Source: JAIOZK01 sp964468645
GTDB lineage: Bacteria; Bacteroidota; Bacteroidia; Bacteroidales; JAIOZK01
Assembly: GCA_964468645.1 (NCBI GenBank)
Contig: CAYXUU010000012.1
Location: 1-64,000, forward strand
Reading direction: 5' to 3'
DNA: 64,000 bases
Shown here: positions 17,430-26,248 of the stretch, one piece after another
Layout: every line of letters begins with the position of its first letter
How positions within the stretch are numbered: the first letter of the stretch is position 1
Program-made: the position numbers and the translations under genes
Notes under the pieces: generated by a model
What the model saw: the letters and a program-made list of their open reading frames with translations, nothing else
The model's database searches: none
What the model was told of the DNA's origin: nothing

Positions 17430-19241
17430 TTACATATCCTCAAAAAGGAATTCCGAAATACTTGTCTTGCCCTTCTCTATCTTCTCAAATGCCGCAGTTA
17501 ATGTAAATAGATAATAGAACTGATCTTCCGTGAATTCTGCCAGACTTTCCATCGTTTCAAAATCCAGGATATTCTTCAGGCTCTCAGTGGTTTTTTGTTG
17601 CTCCTTGAAATATTTCAGCAATGGGTAAATAGGATCTTTCCTGGAATAGGGTTTTTTCCTTTTAAATTTTTTAACGAATGTTTTAAGAGAAACGGGGATT
17701 TTTGATCTGATCCTGCGTGATCTTAAAAACCGTGAAAACCGTTCATCGCTCAATGCAATGCCCCAGTTGGCATTTTCAATATTAACAAGGTCAGGTGAGA
17801 TCTCGTACAGGAATTTTCTAAAAAGCATAAAATCTTTTTTGAAATCGACCGGTAGTTTAACAGCGTAATCAAAAAACGGAAGTGCATAAAAAGGCGTACT
17901 GCTCCAGAAATAATAACGATTACGGTCTTCACCCTCGAACAACCATTTCATGGCCCGTTCAGTAATTTGAAAGTGGATATATTTATTTTCCAGGTTTTGT
18001 TCGGGATAAGTCCTGAGATGCTGAAAAAGATCTTCTTTTAAATCCTCTTCATTGGTCCCGGTCAACCTGGCGACATCACCCATCTTAAAGATGGACTGGG
18101 TTTTTAAAATATAGTCAAGAAGTTTTTCATGGCTATGTATCCTCTCCAGCGGCCTGATATCCGGCAATACCTTATCCCCTCCATCACCTGTAATGTAATG
18201 CATCCCATTCTTTTGAACAGATTCGAAAAAAGGCAGGATAAATGACATCCCCAGGTAATTCAATCCCTGCTTAAAATTCAGAAGATCATTATAATGTCGT
18301 GTTAAAGGTGGTTTCAGTTTGATAATATCCAGGGGTGCCCTGCATTTCTTTGAAAGTTCCTTTGCTATCCTGACATCTTCAATCACCTCCTTCTTATAAT
18401 CGAGGTACGTGGCATTACGAATATCAACATCCAACTGCCTGGCTGAGGCCAATATGGCCCTGCTGTCGAGGCCTCCACTTAGTGATAACAGGTTTGTATC
18501 CGAAACCGCTGTTCGGCTTTTCAATGCTTCATGAAACAAATAAACCAGGTTTTTCGCGGCAGTATCAGGACTATCTACTTCGATACGGTCATCAAAATTA
18601 TAATCGACCAGTTGCCTTATCCGGACCATTTTATTTTTATCTACAAAGGCAATACCTCCTGGAGGCAAATAATTAACATCCCTGAACAATGTCCGTTTGC
18701 CCCATGGATAACCCGTAAGCAGGTATTGGTTGATACCCTGCGGATCTGTAAGGGGCTTCTCAAATTCCAGGACAAAACCAATCTCCCGTGAGATAATGAC
18801 CTGTCCTTCTGTACTTTTATAATAAACAGGCAACCTGCCCAGGGCATCATTGATAAATATAAACCGATTTGTTTTTTTTGATAAAACAAGAATAATATAA
18901 TCACCATCATTGTTCAATATCCATTGTTTTACCTGATTGAAGAAGGGATCATCCTGACCCAATATGACATCACACATATTTACCAGCTCCTCACTTAAAC
19001 TGCCCTTATCTCTTTTATCATAGATATAACCCTCAATCAGGATATAGTATTCATGATGTTCATAAAGCTCAACAGGATATTGATTGTAATAATTAACGCT
19101 AAGAAATACAGAATCATCATTAATCAGTATATCATGTTTAAAGCGTTTATCCTTTCCGAATGTACTGACGGTGGCATCAAGCCGACCTTTCAGTTGTCCG
19201 AGGCCGTTGTGGTGATTAACAATAAGGGTAGTTCCCGGCAT
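17430..19241 (-). CDS. Asparagine synthetase-like protein lacking the N-terminal catalytic Cys
   Basis: A 603-residue protein. The N-terminal half (1-200) resembles the class II glutamine amidotransferase fold (NDGDYIILVL, INDALGRLPVYY, LPPGG), but the protein starts MPGTT and has no Cys2, so glutaminase activity is unlikely. The C-terminal half is a PP-loop ATPase with SGGLDSR at 255-261 and YITGDGGDKVLPDI near 350. It could adenylate a carboxylate and add an amine other than glutamine-derived ammonia, as beta-lactam synthetase does, or use free ammonia. It lies within glycan genes but on the opposite strand, so a role in glycan decoration is inference. Confidence 0.82.
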   Translation of the reverse strand: MPGTTLIVNHHNGLGQLKGRLDATVSTFGKDKRFKHDILINDDSVFLSVNYYNQYPVELYEHHEYYILIEGYIYDKRDKGSLSEELVNMCDVILGQDDPFFNQVKQWILNNDGDYIILVLSKKTNRFIFINDALGRLPVYYKSTEGQVIISREIGFVLEFEKPLTDPQGINQYLLTGYPWGKRTLFRDVNYLPPGGIAFVDKNKMVRIRQLVDYNFDDRIEVDSPDTAAKNLVYLFHEALKSRTAVSDTNLLSLSGGLDSRAILASARQLDVDIRNATYLDYKKEVIEDVRIAKELSKKCRAPLDIIKLKPPLTRHYNDLLNFKQGLNYLGMSFILPFFESVQKNGMHYITGDGGDKVLPDIRPLERIHSHEKLLDYILKTQSIFKMGDVARLTGTNEEDLKEDLFQHLRTYPEQNLENKYIHFQITERAMKWLFEGEDRNRYYFWSSTPFYALPFFDYAVKLPVDFKKDFMLFRKFLYEISPDLVNIENANWGIALSDERFSRFLRSRRIRSKIPVSLKTFVKKFKRKKPYSRKDPIYPLLKYFKEQQKTTESLKNILDFETMESLAEFTEDQFYYLFTLTAAFEKIEKGKTSISEFLFEDM

Positions 19242-19624
19242 AGGTTTTTATAATATTAGGGATTTTAAAGATAACAATTCCGGAGAATATGCCACGAATT
19301 CACGAACTAAAGACGAATAAAAATTAACCACAAACGCAAGGGTAGGCACATAGGATAACCAAGGCTTTTAAGACAGCTCTATTATGTTACCCTGGTTATT
19401 TTCAAAACCGAAATAATAAAATCTATTTGCGCGGATAAATATCTGATCCCGGAGGCATCACATTATTGTAGCACCGAGGTCAACGAATTATTGATAACGA
19501 CTTCGAAGAAATCGTATTTTAATTTTCCCTGATATTGAGATAGCAAGGTTGCCTACCATTCGAAAGCTGGCAACTCTTTGGATGGTTGGTAAGCTTATAT
19601 TATATTTGTCCTGACCAGTAAAAA
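19242..19624. other. Intergenic region between divergent glycan genes
   Basis: 383 bp without a gene. From about 19291 to 19340 it holds degenerate dispersed-repeat text (CACGAATTCACGAA, then AACCACAAACGCAAG) that recurs at 22840-23050 and 51430-51600. The end contains the promoter-like box at 19601. Nothing else was seen. Confidence 0.6.
19601..19608 (+). promoter_or_regulatory. Putative -7 box (TATATTTG)
   Basis: Exact TAnnTTTG match 16 bp upstream of the ATG at 19625. Confidence 0.5.
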
Positions 19625-21337
19625 ATGACAGGCCAGAGAAATAACATCAAAAAATTTACATTCGGGGTAATGCTTAACTCCCTGAGGCCTGAGCACTGGC
19701 AGAAACTAATCATTAAAAAACTTCTCGACGCAGGCCTTGAACTTAAAATTATTATTCTTAACGACAATTCATCATTACCGGATTCTTTCTTTCAGCGCCT
19801 CAGGAATTATCCTTACTCAAAGTTCCTCTTCAGAGTTTATAACCGGTTTCTGTTGAAACCTACCTCAAAAAAAAGAACCTCAATACAGGATATAATATCG
19901 GGAGTAAAAATATTAAAATGCAAAACAACAGAGAAGAAATACACGGATTACTTTAATGAAAAAGATATTGATTATATTAAGTCAAAAGCCCCCGACTTCA
20001 TCCTCCGTTTTGGTTTCAACATTCTGAGGGGTGATATCCTGAATGTTTCAAAACATGGTATCTGGTCGTACCACCATGATGACGAACAAAAATACCGTGG
20101 CGGCCCTCCCGGTTTCTGGGAAATTTATAAAGATGACCATGTAAATGGTATCATCCTGCAGAAACTCACAGAAAAACTTGATGCCGGGATTATTCTTAAA
20201 AAAGGCTATTACAGGACGATCATGCATAGTTACTCTGCACATATCGACCAGATCTATTATGAAAGCACATCATGGCCGTTGCAGCTTGTCAAATCCCTGC
20301 AGGCTGATAACCTCCTACCCTATATGTCAAAAACCGATGCTAAAATATACCATGAGCCCTCCAACCATAAAATGCTCCGTTTCTGGATTAAACTTTGGAG
20401 TAATAAACTCCGGTTTCATTTTAAAGAACTATTCAGTAATGAGGACTGGAATATAGCGGTAGCTAATTGCAATCCTGTAAGCTTTATTTTCAGCGGACAA
20501 ACAAATGTTCAATTAATCTGGTTGCCCAAACAATCACGAAAAATATTTGCAGCTGATCCGTTTATTTTCTCCCATGAGGATACCTGTTTTGTTCTGTATG
20601 AGAACTATGATTATGGACAAAGAAAAGGGCATATTTCAATAGCACAATACAAGCCCGGGGGCCAAAAGTTCGACAGGCCAAAAACAGCCATTGAAGAGGA
20701 ATTCCACCTCTCCTACCCTTTCGTCTTTGAATTCCAGGGTACCACCTATTGTATCCCAGAAAGTTTTGAAAAGAGGCAAATCAGGCTATACAGTTTTGAT
20801 CCCGGTCAACAAAAGTTCAACTTCGAAAAAGTGATCCTTGATGATGTTGATGCCATCGACAGCACCATGCTTTATCATGAAAACCGATGGTGGTTATTTT
20901 TCACCCGGAAAGATCATCCCAGTGTTAAACTTTACGCATATTATGCTGATGATCCACTGGGTGAGTTTATACCGCATCGTAATAATCCTGTAAAGGTTGA
21001 TGTGACTTCCACACGGCCGGCAGGAAGCTTCTTTGTCCACAACAATGAATTATACAGGCCCGCCCAGGACAATGCCGAAACATACGGTAAAAGGATAGTG
21101 GTCAACAGGGTGCAGAAGATCTCACCTGATGATTTTGAAGAAGAATTTGCATCAGAAATTAAACCGATTAAAAATTCAAAATTTGGCAAAGGTATTCATA
21201 CTGTAAACTTTATCAACAACTTCGTCGTTATTGATGGTAAGGGGTTTGTTTTTCTGTGGAAGAATTTTTTGTATCAACTTTCAAAGAAGATCAGAAAGCT
21301 ATTCGGATATACTTGTACTAAATTGAAAAAAATATAA
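19625..21337 (+). CDS. Formyltransferase-like / GINT1-like beta-propeller fusion
   Basis: 570 residues in two parts. Residues 10-240 look like a formyltransferase N-terminal domain: GVMLNSL near the start, FILRFGFNILRGDILN, HHDDEQKYRGGPPGFWE (150-166) in place of the usual HxSLLPxxRG, and KLDAGIIL (184-190). Residues 275-560 resemble the propeller domain of glucosamine inositolphosphorylceramide transferase 1 (AADPFIF, SYPFVFEFQGTTYCIPES, WWLFFTRKD, RPAGSFF). His150 and Asp185 align with catalytic residues, but the catalytic Asn position appears to be Ser148. It may modify an amino sugar in a surface glycan. Sits between GT4/AsnB-like genes and a flippase. Confidence 0.75.
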   Translation: MTGQRNNIKKFTFGVMLNSLRPEHWQKLIIKKLLDAGLELKIIILNDNSSLPDSFFQRLRNYPYSKFLFRVYNRFLLKPTSKKRTSIQDIISGVKILKCKTTEKKYTDYFNEKDIDYIKSKAPDFILRFGFNILRGDILNVSKHGIWSYHHDDEQKYRGGPPGFWEIYKDDHVNGIILQKLTEKLDAGIILKKGYYRTIMHSYSAHIDQIYYESTSWPLQLVKSLQADNLLPYMSKTDAKIYHEPSNHKMLRFWIKLWSNKLRFHFKELFSNEDWNIAVANCNPVSFIFSGQTNVQLIWLPKQSRKIFAADPFIFSHEDTCFVLYENYDYGQRKGHISIAQYKPGGQKFDRPKTAIEEEFHLSYPFVFEFQGTTYCIPESFEKRQIRLYSFDPGQQKFNFEKVILDDVDAIDSTMLYHENRWWLFFTRKDHPSVKLYAYYADDPLGEFIPHRNNPVKVDVTSTRPAGSFFVHNNELYRPAQDNAETYGKRIVVNRVQKISPDDFEEEFASEIKPIKNSKFGKGIHTVNFINNFVVIDGKGFVFLWKNFLYQLSKKIRKLFGYTCTKLKKI

Positions 21338-21510
21338 TGTCCCTAAGGGACATAATTCAGATTGGGAACATTTACTTTAACGACATCAAATCCCTGACGG
21401 GATTAAAGAAAATCTACAACAAGCTTAGATTTAATTGTCACGGAGGGACACTATATCGGTTAAAGTATCATACAAAACTGATAGTAAGTCCCGTAGGGAC
21501 GAAATAAAAA
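21338..21510. repeat. Cluster of REP-like palindromes (TCCC...GGGA)
   Basis: Three short hairpins with the same core: 21338-21352 (TGTCCC-taa-GGGACA), 21389-21404 (AATCCC-tgac-GGGATT) and 21488-21500 (GTCCC-gta-GGGAC), separated by AT-rich text with a further half-site GGAGGGACAC near 21445. The same family occurs near 37660-37730 and 44212. Confidence 0.75.
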
Positions 21511-21547
21511 AGCAAACAAACAACCAGTATAATACCAGTTTATTGAG

Positions 21548-22837
21548 ATGCTTAAAAAGATCCTTGGAACCACCGGCACGCGTCTTCTCAATGCAGGATT
21601 GACATTCCTGATCCTCTGGATCACCACCAACTACCTTGGCAGGGAAGGTGTTGGCATTATCAGCCTGATCATCCTGGATATAAGCATCATCCTGCTAATT
21701 GTTGATTTTATTGGTGGGAGTGCCATGGGTTATTTTGCATCCAGGAAAGCCGTCTCTCTACTAATCTTCATCTCATATACCTGGACCTTCATGGTTGGCA
21801 TCCTCTTTTATTTTATTCTGAGGTTATTGAGTATGGCCCCTGAAACTTATAATACAATCGTTGCATCAGGCTATGAAAGACATATCCTTATCCTCGCAGT
21901 GATCAATGCACTCACCCTCATCAACCATAATATCCTCATAGGACTCGAAAAGATCAAACAATATAACATCATATTCTCCGTCCAGATAATCACGCTCACG
22001 CTGGTACTAACCTTAAATATTTTCATACTTCAGAAACATGATGTGCTCTCTTATGTCATTGCATTGTATTGCTCACTTGGGACTGCTTTTATTACAGGCT
22101 TCCTGGTGCTTGCTGGCAGGATGAAGTTTTCCGGGCTCACCGGTTTTAAGGGTGCCATCAGGGAGATACTGTCATATGGTTCCATGACCCAGCTTGCCAA
22201 CATCATCACCCTGACCAACAAACGTTTCAGCTTCTTTATCATTAATAAATATATCGGGATAGGTTCGCTGGGGGTATATTCTGCCTCTGCCCAGATCACT
22301 GAAGGTCTTAGGATTATCGGGCAGAGTATTTCCCTTGTACAGTTCTCAAGAATTGCCAATACAAGGGATATGGAGTATGCAAAGACACTGACGATCCAAC
22401 TCCTGAAGTTTACAATGTTTGTCACCCTTCTGGCACTGGCAATAATTCTAGTCCTCCCTGAGGATTTCTATCCTATGATCTTCGGGGAAGAATTCAGGGG
22501 GATTAAGGGGGTAATCTTTGCATTAAGCCTGGGTGTATTATCTATTGCAGCTTCCATGATCTTTGCCCATTATTTTTCAGGAATTGGAAAGCCGAAGTAT
22601 AACATGATCTCTTCTGCTTTCGGGCTGGTAGCCACAGTCACATTTGCTTTTATCCTCATACCAAGATATGGTATTGTCGGTGCCGGGTCTTCTGCCACTA
22701 TAGCATATTTCATAAGTATGCTTTACCAGTTTGTGATGTTCAGGAAAGTGTCGGGAGCAAAGCTAAAGGAGTTTATTCCCACCATTAAAAATATAAGGGA
22801 GTTCGGGCTGGCAGTTAAACTGATGGTAAAGAAATAA
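21548..22837 (+). CDS. Polysaccharide flippase of the MOP superfamily (Wzx-like)
   Basis: A 429-residue membrane protein with about 12 helices. It opens with LKKILGTTGTRLLNAGLTFLILWITTNYLGREGVGII, the usual N-terminus of oligosaccharide flippases, and shows the YGIVGAGSSATIAY motif in a late helix. It would move a lipid-linked oligosaccharide from the cytosolic to the periplasmic face for surface polymer assembly. It follows the formyltransferase-like gene after a palindrome cluster. No polymerase or ligase gene is seen in the window, so the locus is small or incomplete. Confidence 0.9.
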   Translation: MLKKILGTTGTRLLNAGLTFLILWITTNYLGREGVGIISLIILDISIILLIVDFIGGSAMGYFASRKAVSLLIFISYTWTFMVGILFYFILRLLSMAPETYNTIVASGYERHILILAVINALTLINHNILIGLEKIKQYNIIFSVQIITLTLVLTLNIFILQKHDVLSYVIALYCSLGTAFITGFLVLAGRMKFSGLTGFKGAIREILSYGSMTQLANIITLTNKRFSFFIINKYIGIGSLGVYSASAQITEGLRIIGQSISLVQFSRIANTRDMEYAKTLTIQLLKFTMFVTLLALAIILVLPEDFYPMIFGEEFRGIKGVIFALSLGVLSIAASMIFAHYFSGIGKPKYNMISSAFGLVATVTFAFILIPRYGIVGAGSSATIAYFISMLYQFVMFRKVSGAKLKEFIPTIKNIREFGLAVKLMVKK

Positions 22838-23103
22838 TCTGTGATATCTGTGGTATGGGTGGCTATCTTTTTTTTTGCCACAGATGCACGTATGAAAATT
22901 AATTAATATTCGTCTTTCATTCGAGCATTAGTGGCATTGTATTTAAGCCACGAATGCACGAATATCCCATCTGCGAATGATAATAACTTTGCGGTTCTAT
23001 GCGCTCACTTCGCGAAACTTTGTGTAATAACCTTTTACTATTAAGCACTAAACCACAAAGAAATTGGCAGCAATTCCAACCTCCAATTTCCAACTTCAAG
23101 CTT
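22838..23103. repeat. Degenerate dispersed-repeat text
   Basis: 266 bp between converging genes, built of degenerate phrases such as GCCACAGATGCACG, GCCACGAATGCACGAAT, TTTGCGGTTCTATGCGCTC and ACTAAACCACAAAG. Similar phrases recur at 19291-19340, 24335-24480, 27080-27175 and 51430-51600. No open reading frame with coding features. Confidence 0.55.
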
Positions 23104-24225
23104 CTAAATAATCATCCTCCTGAACTGGTATACTGTAAATGCAACAATCACAATAAGTCCAATATATATTGCCCAGCTTTGTATTGGCATACTAAAAACA
23201 TAAAGTGGTTCGACCGTGCAATGCAGATAAGGATAACCATCATTATAAGCGCTTTCTATTCCCCATACAGATGTAAAATTCCAGCCTGAGAATGTGGATT
23301 GCATTTGCATATCTGCAGTTGATTTCCCCTCTACTTCATTTACTGCAGCCGGTTCTGTTTTTCCAAGAAGTGTTGATGAACCTGCAGTTATTGTATCGCA
23401 GAAAGAATAAAATATTTTTGCATTATTATAGCCACAAAACGCTCCGACATTGTCAGACGGTTGACCTGTTGCCTGTCCGGTACTATAACATCTTGTTATA
23501 GTACCAAGGATTGCTTCATTGTCTCCAACAAAACCACCTACTGCGCCACCACTAACAACAAGTGTATTATCTACATTACCTGTACTATAACAATCATGAA
23601 TAGTACCATACCCTAGTTTCAAATGTCCAACAAATCCTCCGGTACTTGTTGCCCCTCCTGTCACATTGCATGTCGAATAACATTTATCAACAGCACAATT
23701 TTCCATATATGCTGCAAATCCTCCTTTAGCATGTGAAGGTTGATCATAAACATTTACTGTTCCTGTGCTGAAACAACAGCTTACATCCCCCTGACAATAA
23801 GCAACAAATCCAGCCGCGTAAGAAACTGAATGTCCGGTTACAGATACATTGGTTAAACCTAAATTTGTAATACTACCAGGTTTTAAGACATTTTGGAATG
23901 GCGCACAATAATTATCGTTTGTTTCAATAGTAATTCCATTGATTATGTGGTTTCCACCATCATAACTGCCTTCAAAAACTCCCAGAGGTGGATACTTACC
24001 TGTCCAGTTCACACTGGAAGAAGCATCAATATCTGCTGTTTGAACATAATACTTATCCAGAGTTGATGTATGCTGTGTTAAAAACCAGTAAAGGTTTTCC
24101 AATGTTGCAATCTGGTATGGATCAACCTGGGTTCCTGAACCAGTAGGCGGATCAGGAGTTGGATTCTGTGCAGATACAATGATTCCGGATAGACAAAATA
24201 AGAATACAGATAATAGTTTTTTCAC
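23104..24225 (-). CDS. GLUG-repeat surface protein with C-terminal SW/TM/RR tail
   Basis: A 373-residue protein. Signal peptide 1-19 (ends IVSAQ). Residues 90-290 carry GLUG-type repeats: GGFVGHLKLGYGTIHDCYST and GGFVGDNEAILGTITRCYST, plus CYSTCNVTGG, a beta-helix repeat of adhesins. The C-terminus (about 345-373) is a tripartite tail: PIQSW, a hydrophobic helix, then QFRRM. The neighbour at 24574 has the same tail. This resembles CTERM sorting signals (IPTL-CTERM type) more than a T9SS domain. Several Cys in pairs (CCFS, CYS) are unusual and may form disulfides. Probably a surface adhesin; function unknown. Confidence 0.72.
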   Translation of the reverse strand: MKKLLSVFLFCLSGIIVSAQNPTPDPPTGSGTQVDPYQIATLENLYWFLTQHTSTLDKYYVQTADIDASSSVNWTGKYPPLGVFEGSYDGGNHIINGITIETNDNYCAPFQNVLKPGSITNLGLTNVSVTGHSVSYAAGFVAYCQGDVSCCFSTGTVNVYDQPSHAKGGFAAYMENCAVDKCYSTCNVTGGATSTGGFVGHLKLGYGTIHDCYSTGNVDNTLVVSGGAVGGFVGDNEAILGTITRCYSTGQATGQPSDNVGAFCGYNNAKIFYSFCDTITAGSSTLLGKTEPAAVNEVEGKSTADMQMQSTFSGWNFTSVWGIESAYNDGYPYLHCTVEPLYVFSMPIQSWAIYIGLIVIVAFTVYQFRRMII

Positions 24226-24252
24226 GGTTCTGGTGGTTTGCTAAATATGTTT

Positions 24253-24266
24253 TTATTTTGGATGAG
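24253..24266 (-). promoter_or_regulatory. Shared 14-bp upstream element, copy 1
   Basis: On the minus strand it reads CTCATCCAAAATAA, ending 27 bases before the start codon of the GLUG gene. An identical copy lies at almost the same distance upstream of the next gene (25976-25989). It could be a promoter part or a 5' leader site for joint control. Confidence 0.5.
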
Positions 24267-24488
24267 TAAATATATAAAAATTGTTTATTTCAATAACAAG
24301 TAAGTTAACAGAATTTAAAATTAAATTGGTCTAACAGCCACAGATGGCACAGATAAACAATTATTGAATTATTGAATTATTGAATTGTTGAGTTATTGAG
24401 GTATTGATTCACTTAATTAAAATTCTTTACCGCAGAGCACGTTGTAGTACGCAGAGACTGCTCAGCAATACTCTACTCTCTGCAGTTT

Positions 24489-24514
24489 GTCAATCGTCAA
24501 TCGTCAATCGTCAA
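24489..24514. repeat. TTGACGA heptamer array after the propeller gene
   Basis: Three and a half perfect 7-bp units. In the sense of the upstream-lying minus-strand gene each unit contains TGA. It lies just beyond the terminator of that gene. Confidence 0.75.
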
Positions 24515-24546
24515 ATAAAAAAGCCACCTTTCACAAGGCGGCTTTT
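24515..24546 (-). terminator. Rho-independent terminator of the propeller gene
   Basis: On the minus strand a 10-bp stem (AAAAGCCGCC pairing with GGTGGCTTTT, one G-U pair), an 8-nt loop and then a run of T. It starts about 27 bp after the stop of the gene at 24574-25947. Confidence 0.75.
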
Positions 24547-24573
24547 CATCTAATTTTTTCCAGAAGAAATATC

Positions 24574-25947
24574 CTAATAAAACATCCTTCTGAAACGGTA
24601 AACCGTAAAGGCAACAATCATAATAATCCCAATATATATTGCCCAACTGGCTATGGGAGTGGGTGGTGCCCATTGATATACCTGCACCTGGCCAGAAGCG
24701 TAACCATTATCATCTTTCCCTGGTATCCCGATAGCTATGATTTCCCCATTGTCAGAAATACCCACACTGCCTCCGGTATCATCATCCTCAGTCATGCCAT
24801 TAATATTACTGCCCTTTTGTTCCCAGGATGAGCTACCGGAATTCCATTCAAATACTTTAACCTGGCCTTTACCGTTATCCCAGTCATATGCACCAGCCAC
24901 AACAGTTAGTCCATCGGATGTGATACTGACACTCTTGCCCAATTCAGAATCTTGTGTATCACCGATCATATTATCGCCACCTTTTTGCACCCAGTCTGTA
25001 CTATTCCATTCATACACTCTGACCCGGCCTCTATCAGAATCGTAAAATGGTGACCCGAAAGCGAGTATATTTCCATTGGAAGAAAGACATACACACTGGC
25101 CGGTTCCCCATGCTTCGCCGTCGATAGTACTACCTTTTTGAACCCATGTAGCGGTTCCTGAATTCCATTCAAATAACCTGACTGATTTAACACCTGTCAT
25201 ACCAACAGCCAAGATTTCCCCATCTGATGAGAGATTGACGTCAAAACCGAATCCATCATCCCATGCATCGCCTGTAAGATCAGCACCCATTTGTACCCAT
25301 GAAGTACCACTCCATTCATACACATAGGCTTCACCTTCACCACTGCCTCCAGCATCTTTTGCCCCAACTGCAAGGATTCCCCCGTCGGAGGAGAGGCTGA
25401 CACCACAGCCAAAATTATCTCCGGATGCTTCACCGGCCAGATTGTTTCCTAACTGTACCCATTCGGTAGTATTCCATCTCCAAACCTCAACTTCCCCTCG
25501 CCAGGAATCAGCGCCAGATGCCCCGATAGCTACAGTATCCCCACCGGATGAAATACTGACATTTCCACCAAATCGGTCCTGATTTACTCCGTTACCAACA
25601 ATAATACTTCCTTTCTGTACCCAGTCAGANNNNNNNNNNNNNNNNNNNNNNNNNNNNNNNNNNNNNNNNNNNNNNNNNNNNNNNNNNNNNNNNNNNNNNN
25701 NNNNNNNNNNNNNNNNNNNNNNNNNNNNNGAGTTCCACTCATACACCCGAACCCTGCCTTTTCCGTTGTCATAGCCGGGTGATCCAATAACCACAGTTTG
25801 ACCATCGGATGATATACTGATGTTAGAGCCAGATCGATCACCGGCATCGCCGTTAATGTCACCGCCCATCTGGGCCCAGTCCCAGGAATTTGCCTGAACA
25901 ACAACTACTGCGAGACAGAAAAATATGAACATGTTAATTTTTTTCAT
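24574..25947 (-). CDS. FG-GAP/integrin-like repeat surface protein with SW/TM/RR tail (interrupted by assembly gap)
   Basis: About 457 codons including a run of 100 N. Signal peptide 1-19 (ends VQANS). Then about seven visible units of 50-57 residues with the core (D/E)W-VQ-G ... G-x-S-V-S-I-S-S-D-G-x-x-V-A-I-G ... G-x-V-x-V-Y-E-W-N, the form of FG-GAP-like beta-propeller blades. The C-terminus repeats the neighbour's tail: PIASW, a hydrophobic helix, RFRRM. Both flanks of the gap read the same frame only if its true length is 1 modulo 3, and whole blades may be missing. Surface-exposed or tail-anchored; ligand unknown. Confidence 0.7.
   Translation of the reverse strand: MKKINMFIFFCLAVVVVQANSWDWAQMGGDINGDAGDRSGSNISISSDGQTVVIGSPGYDNGKGRVRVYEWNXXXXXXXXXXXXXXXXXXXXXXXXXXXXXXXXXXSDWVQKGSIIVGNGVNQDRFGGNVSISSGGDTVAIGASGADSWRGEVEVWRWNTTEWVQLGNNLAGEASGDNFGCGVSLSSDGGILAVGAKDAGGSGEGEAYVYEWSGTSWVQMGADLTGDAWDDGFGFDVNLSSDGEILAVGMTGVKSVRLFEWNSGTATWVQKGSTIDGEAWGTGQCVCLSSNGNILAFGSPFYDSDRGRVRVYEWNSTDWVQKGGDNMIGDTQDSELGKSVSITSDGLTVVAGAYDWDNGKGQVKVFEWNSGSSSWEQKGSNINGMTEDDDTGGSVGISDNGEIIAIGIPGKDDNGYASGQVQVYQWAPPTPIASWAIYIGIIMIVAFTVYRFRRMFY
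25630..25729. other. Assembly gap (100 N)
   Basis: Exactly 100 unknown bases, the conventional length for a gap of unknown size. It lies between the end of one repeat unit (YEWN) and the start of another (SDWVQKG), so the assembler probably failed on the repeats. Confidence 0.97.
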
Positions 25948-25975
25948 GGTTTTGGTTGTTTTTTAGTTAATATTA

Positions 25976-25989
25976 TTATTTTGGATGAG
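25976..25989 (-). promoter_or_regulatory. Shared 14-bp upstream element, copy 2
   Basis: Identical to 24253-24266 and 28 bases before the start codon of the FG-GAP-like gene. Sequence identity outside the element falls off, which argues for a functional site or a recent duplication boundary. Confidence 0.5.
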
Positions 25990-26186
25990 CTAATTTACAA
26001 TAATTTATTATTGACAGAAAAGATTAATATTAAATTTATAAATATTCTAATTTGAATTTTCTGCATTTGTTGCCACGGATGGCATAGATAAATGATTTGT
26101 TCATAATTCCTCAATTGACTCTTCCAGATCCTCCGGTCGTTGGATAAATCGACAACCGAATATTGAAAATCGACAATCAATTGACT

Positions 26187-26217
26187 CTTCCAGCTCCGCC
26201 TGAGGCGGATCTGGAAG
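26187..26217. repeat. Imperfect hairpin repeat
   Basis: Arms of 14 bases (CTTCCAGCTCCGCC against GGCGGATCTGGAAG) with one mismatch and a TGA loop. A related half, CTTCCAGATCCTCCGG, lies 60 bp upstream. No T tract, so probably an interspersed palindrome rather than a terminator. Confidence 0.7.
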
Positions 26218-26248
26218 GTCAATCGTCAATTGTCCATCGTCAATCCAA

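Larger units (their letters stand above)
24226..24573. other. Repeat-rich intergenic region between the twin tailed genes
   Basis: 348 bp. It holds a shared upstream element at 24253-24266, a TTGAATTA-type short tandem run (24364-24400), degenerate text (GCCACAGATGGCACAGAT; GCAGAGCACG), an ATCGTCA heptamer array at 24489-24514, and the terminator of the 24574 gene. No gene. Confidence 0.6.
25948..26248. other. Repeat-filled intergenic region
   Basis: 301 bp without a gene. It contains the second copy of the shared upstream element (25976-25989), two related CTTCCAG phrases, an imperfect hairpin at 26187-26217 and an ATCGTCAAT-type run ending at the stop of the crotonase gene. Confidence 0.6.
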
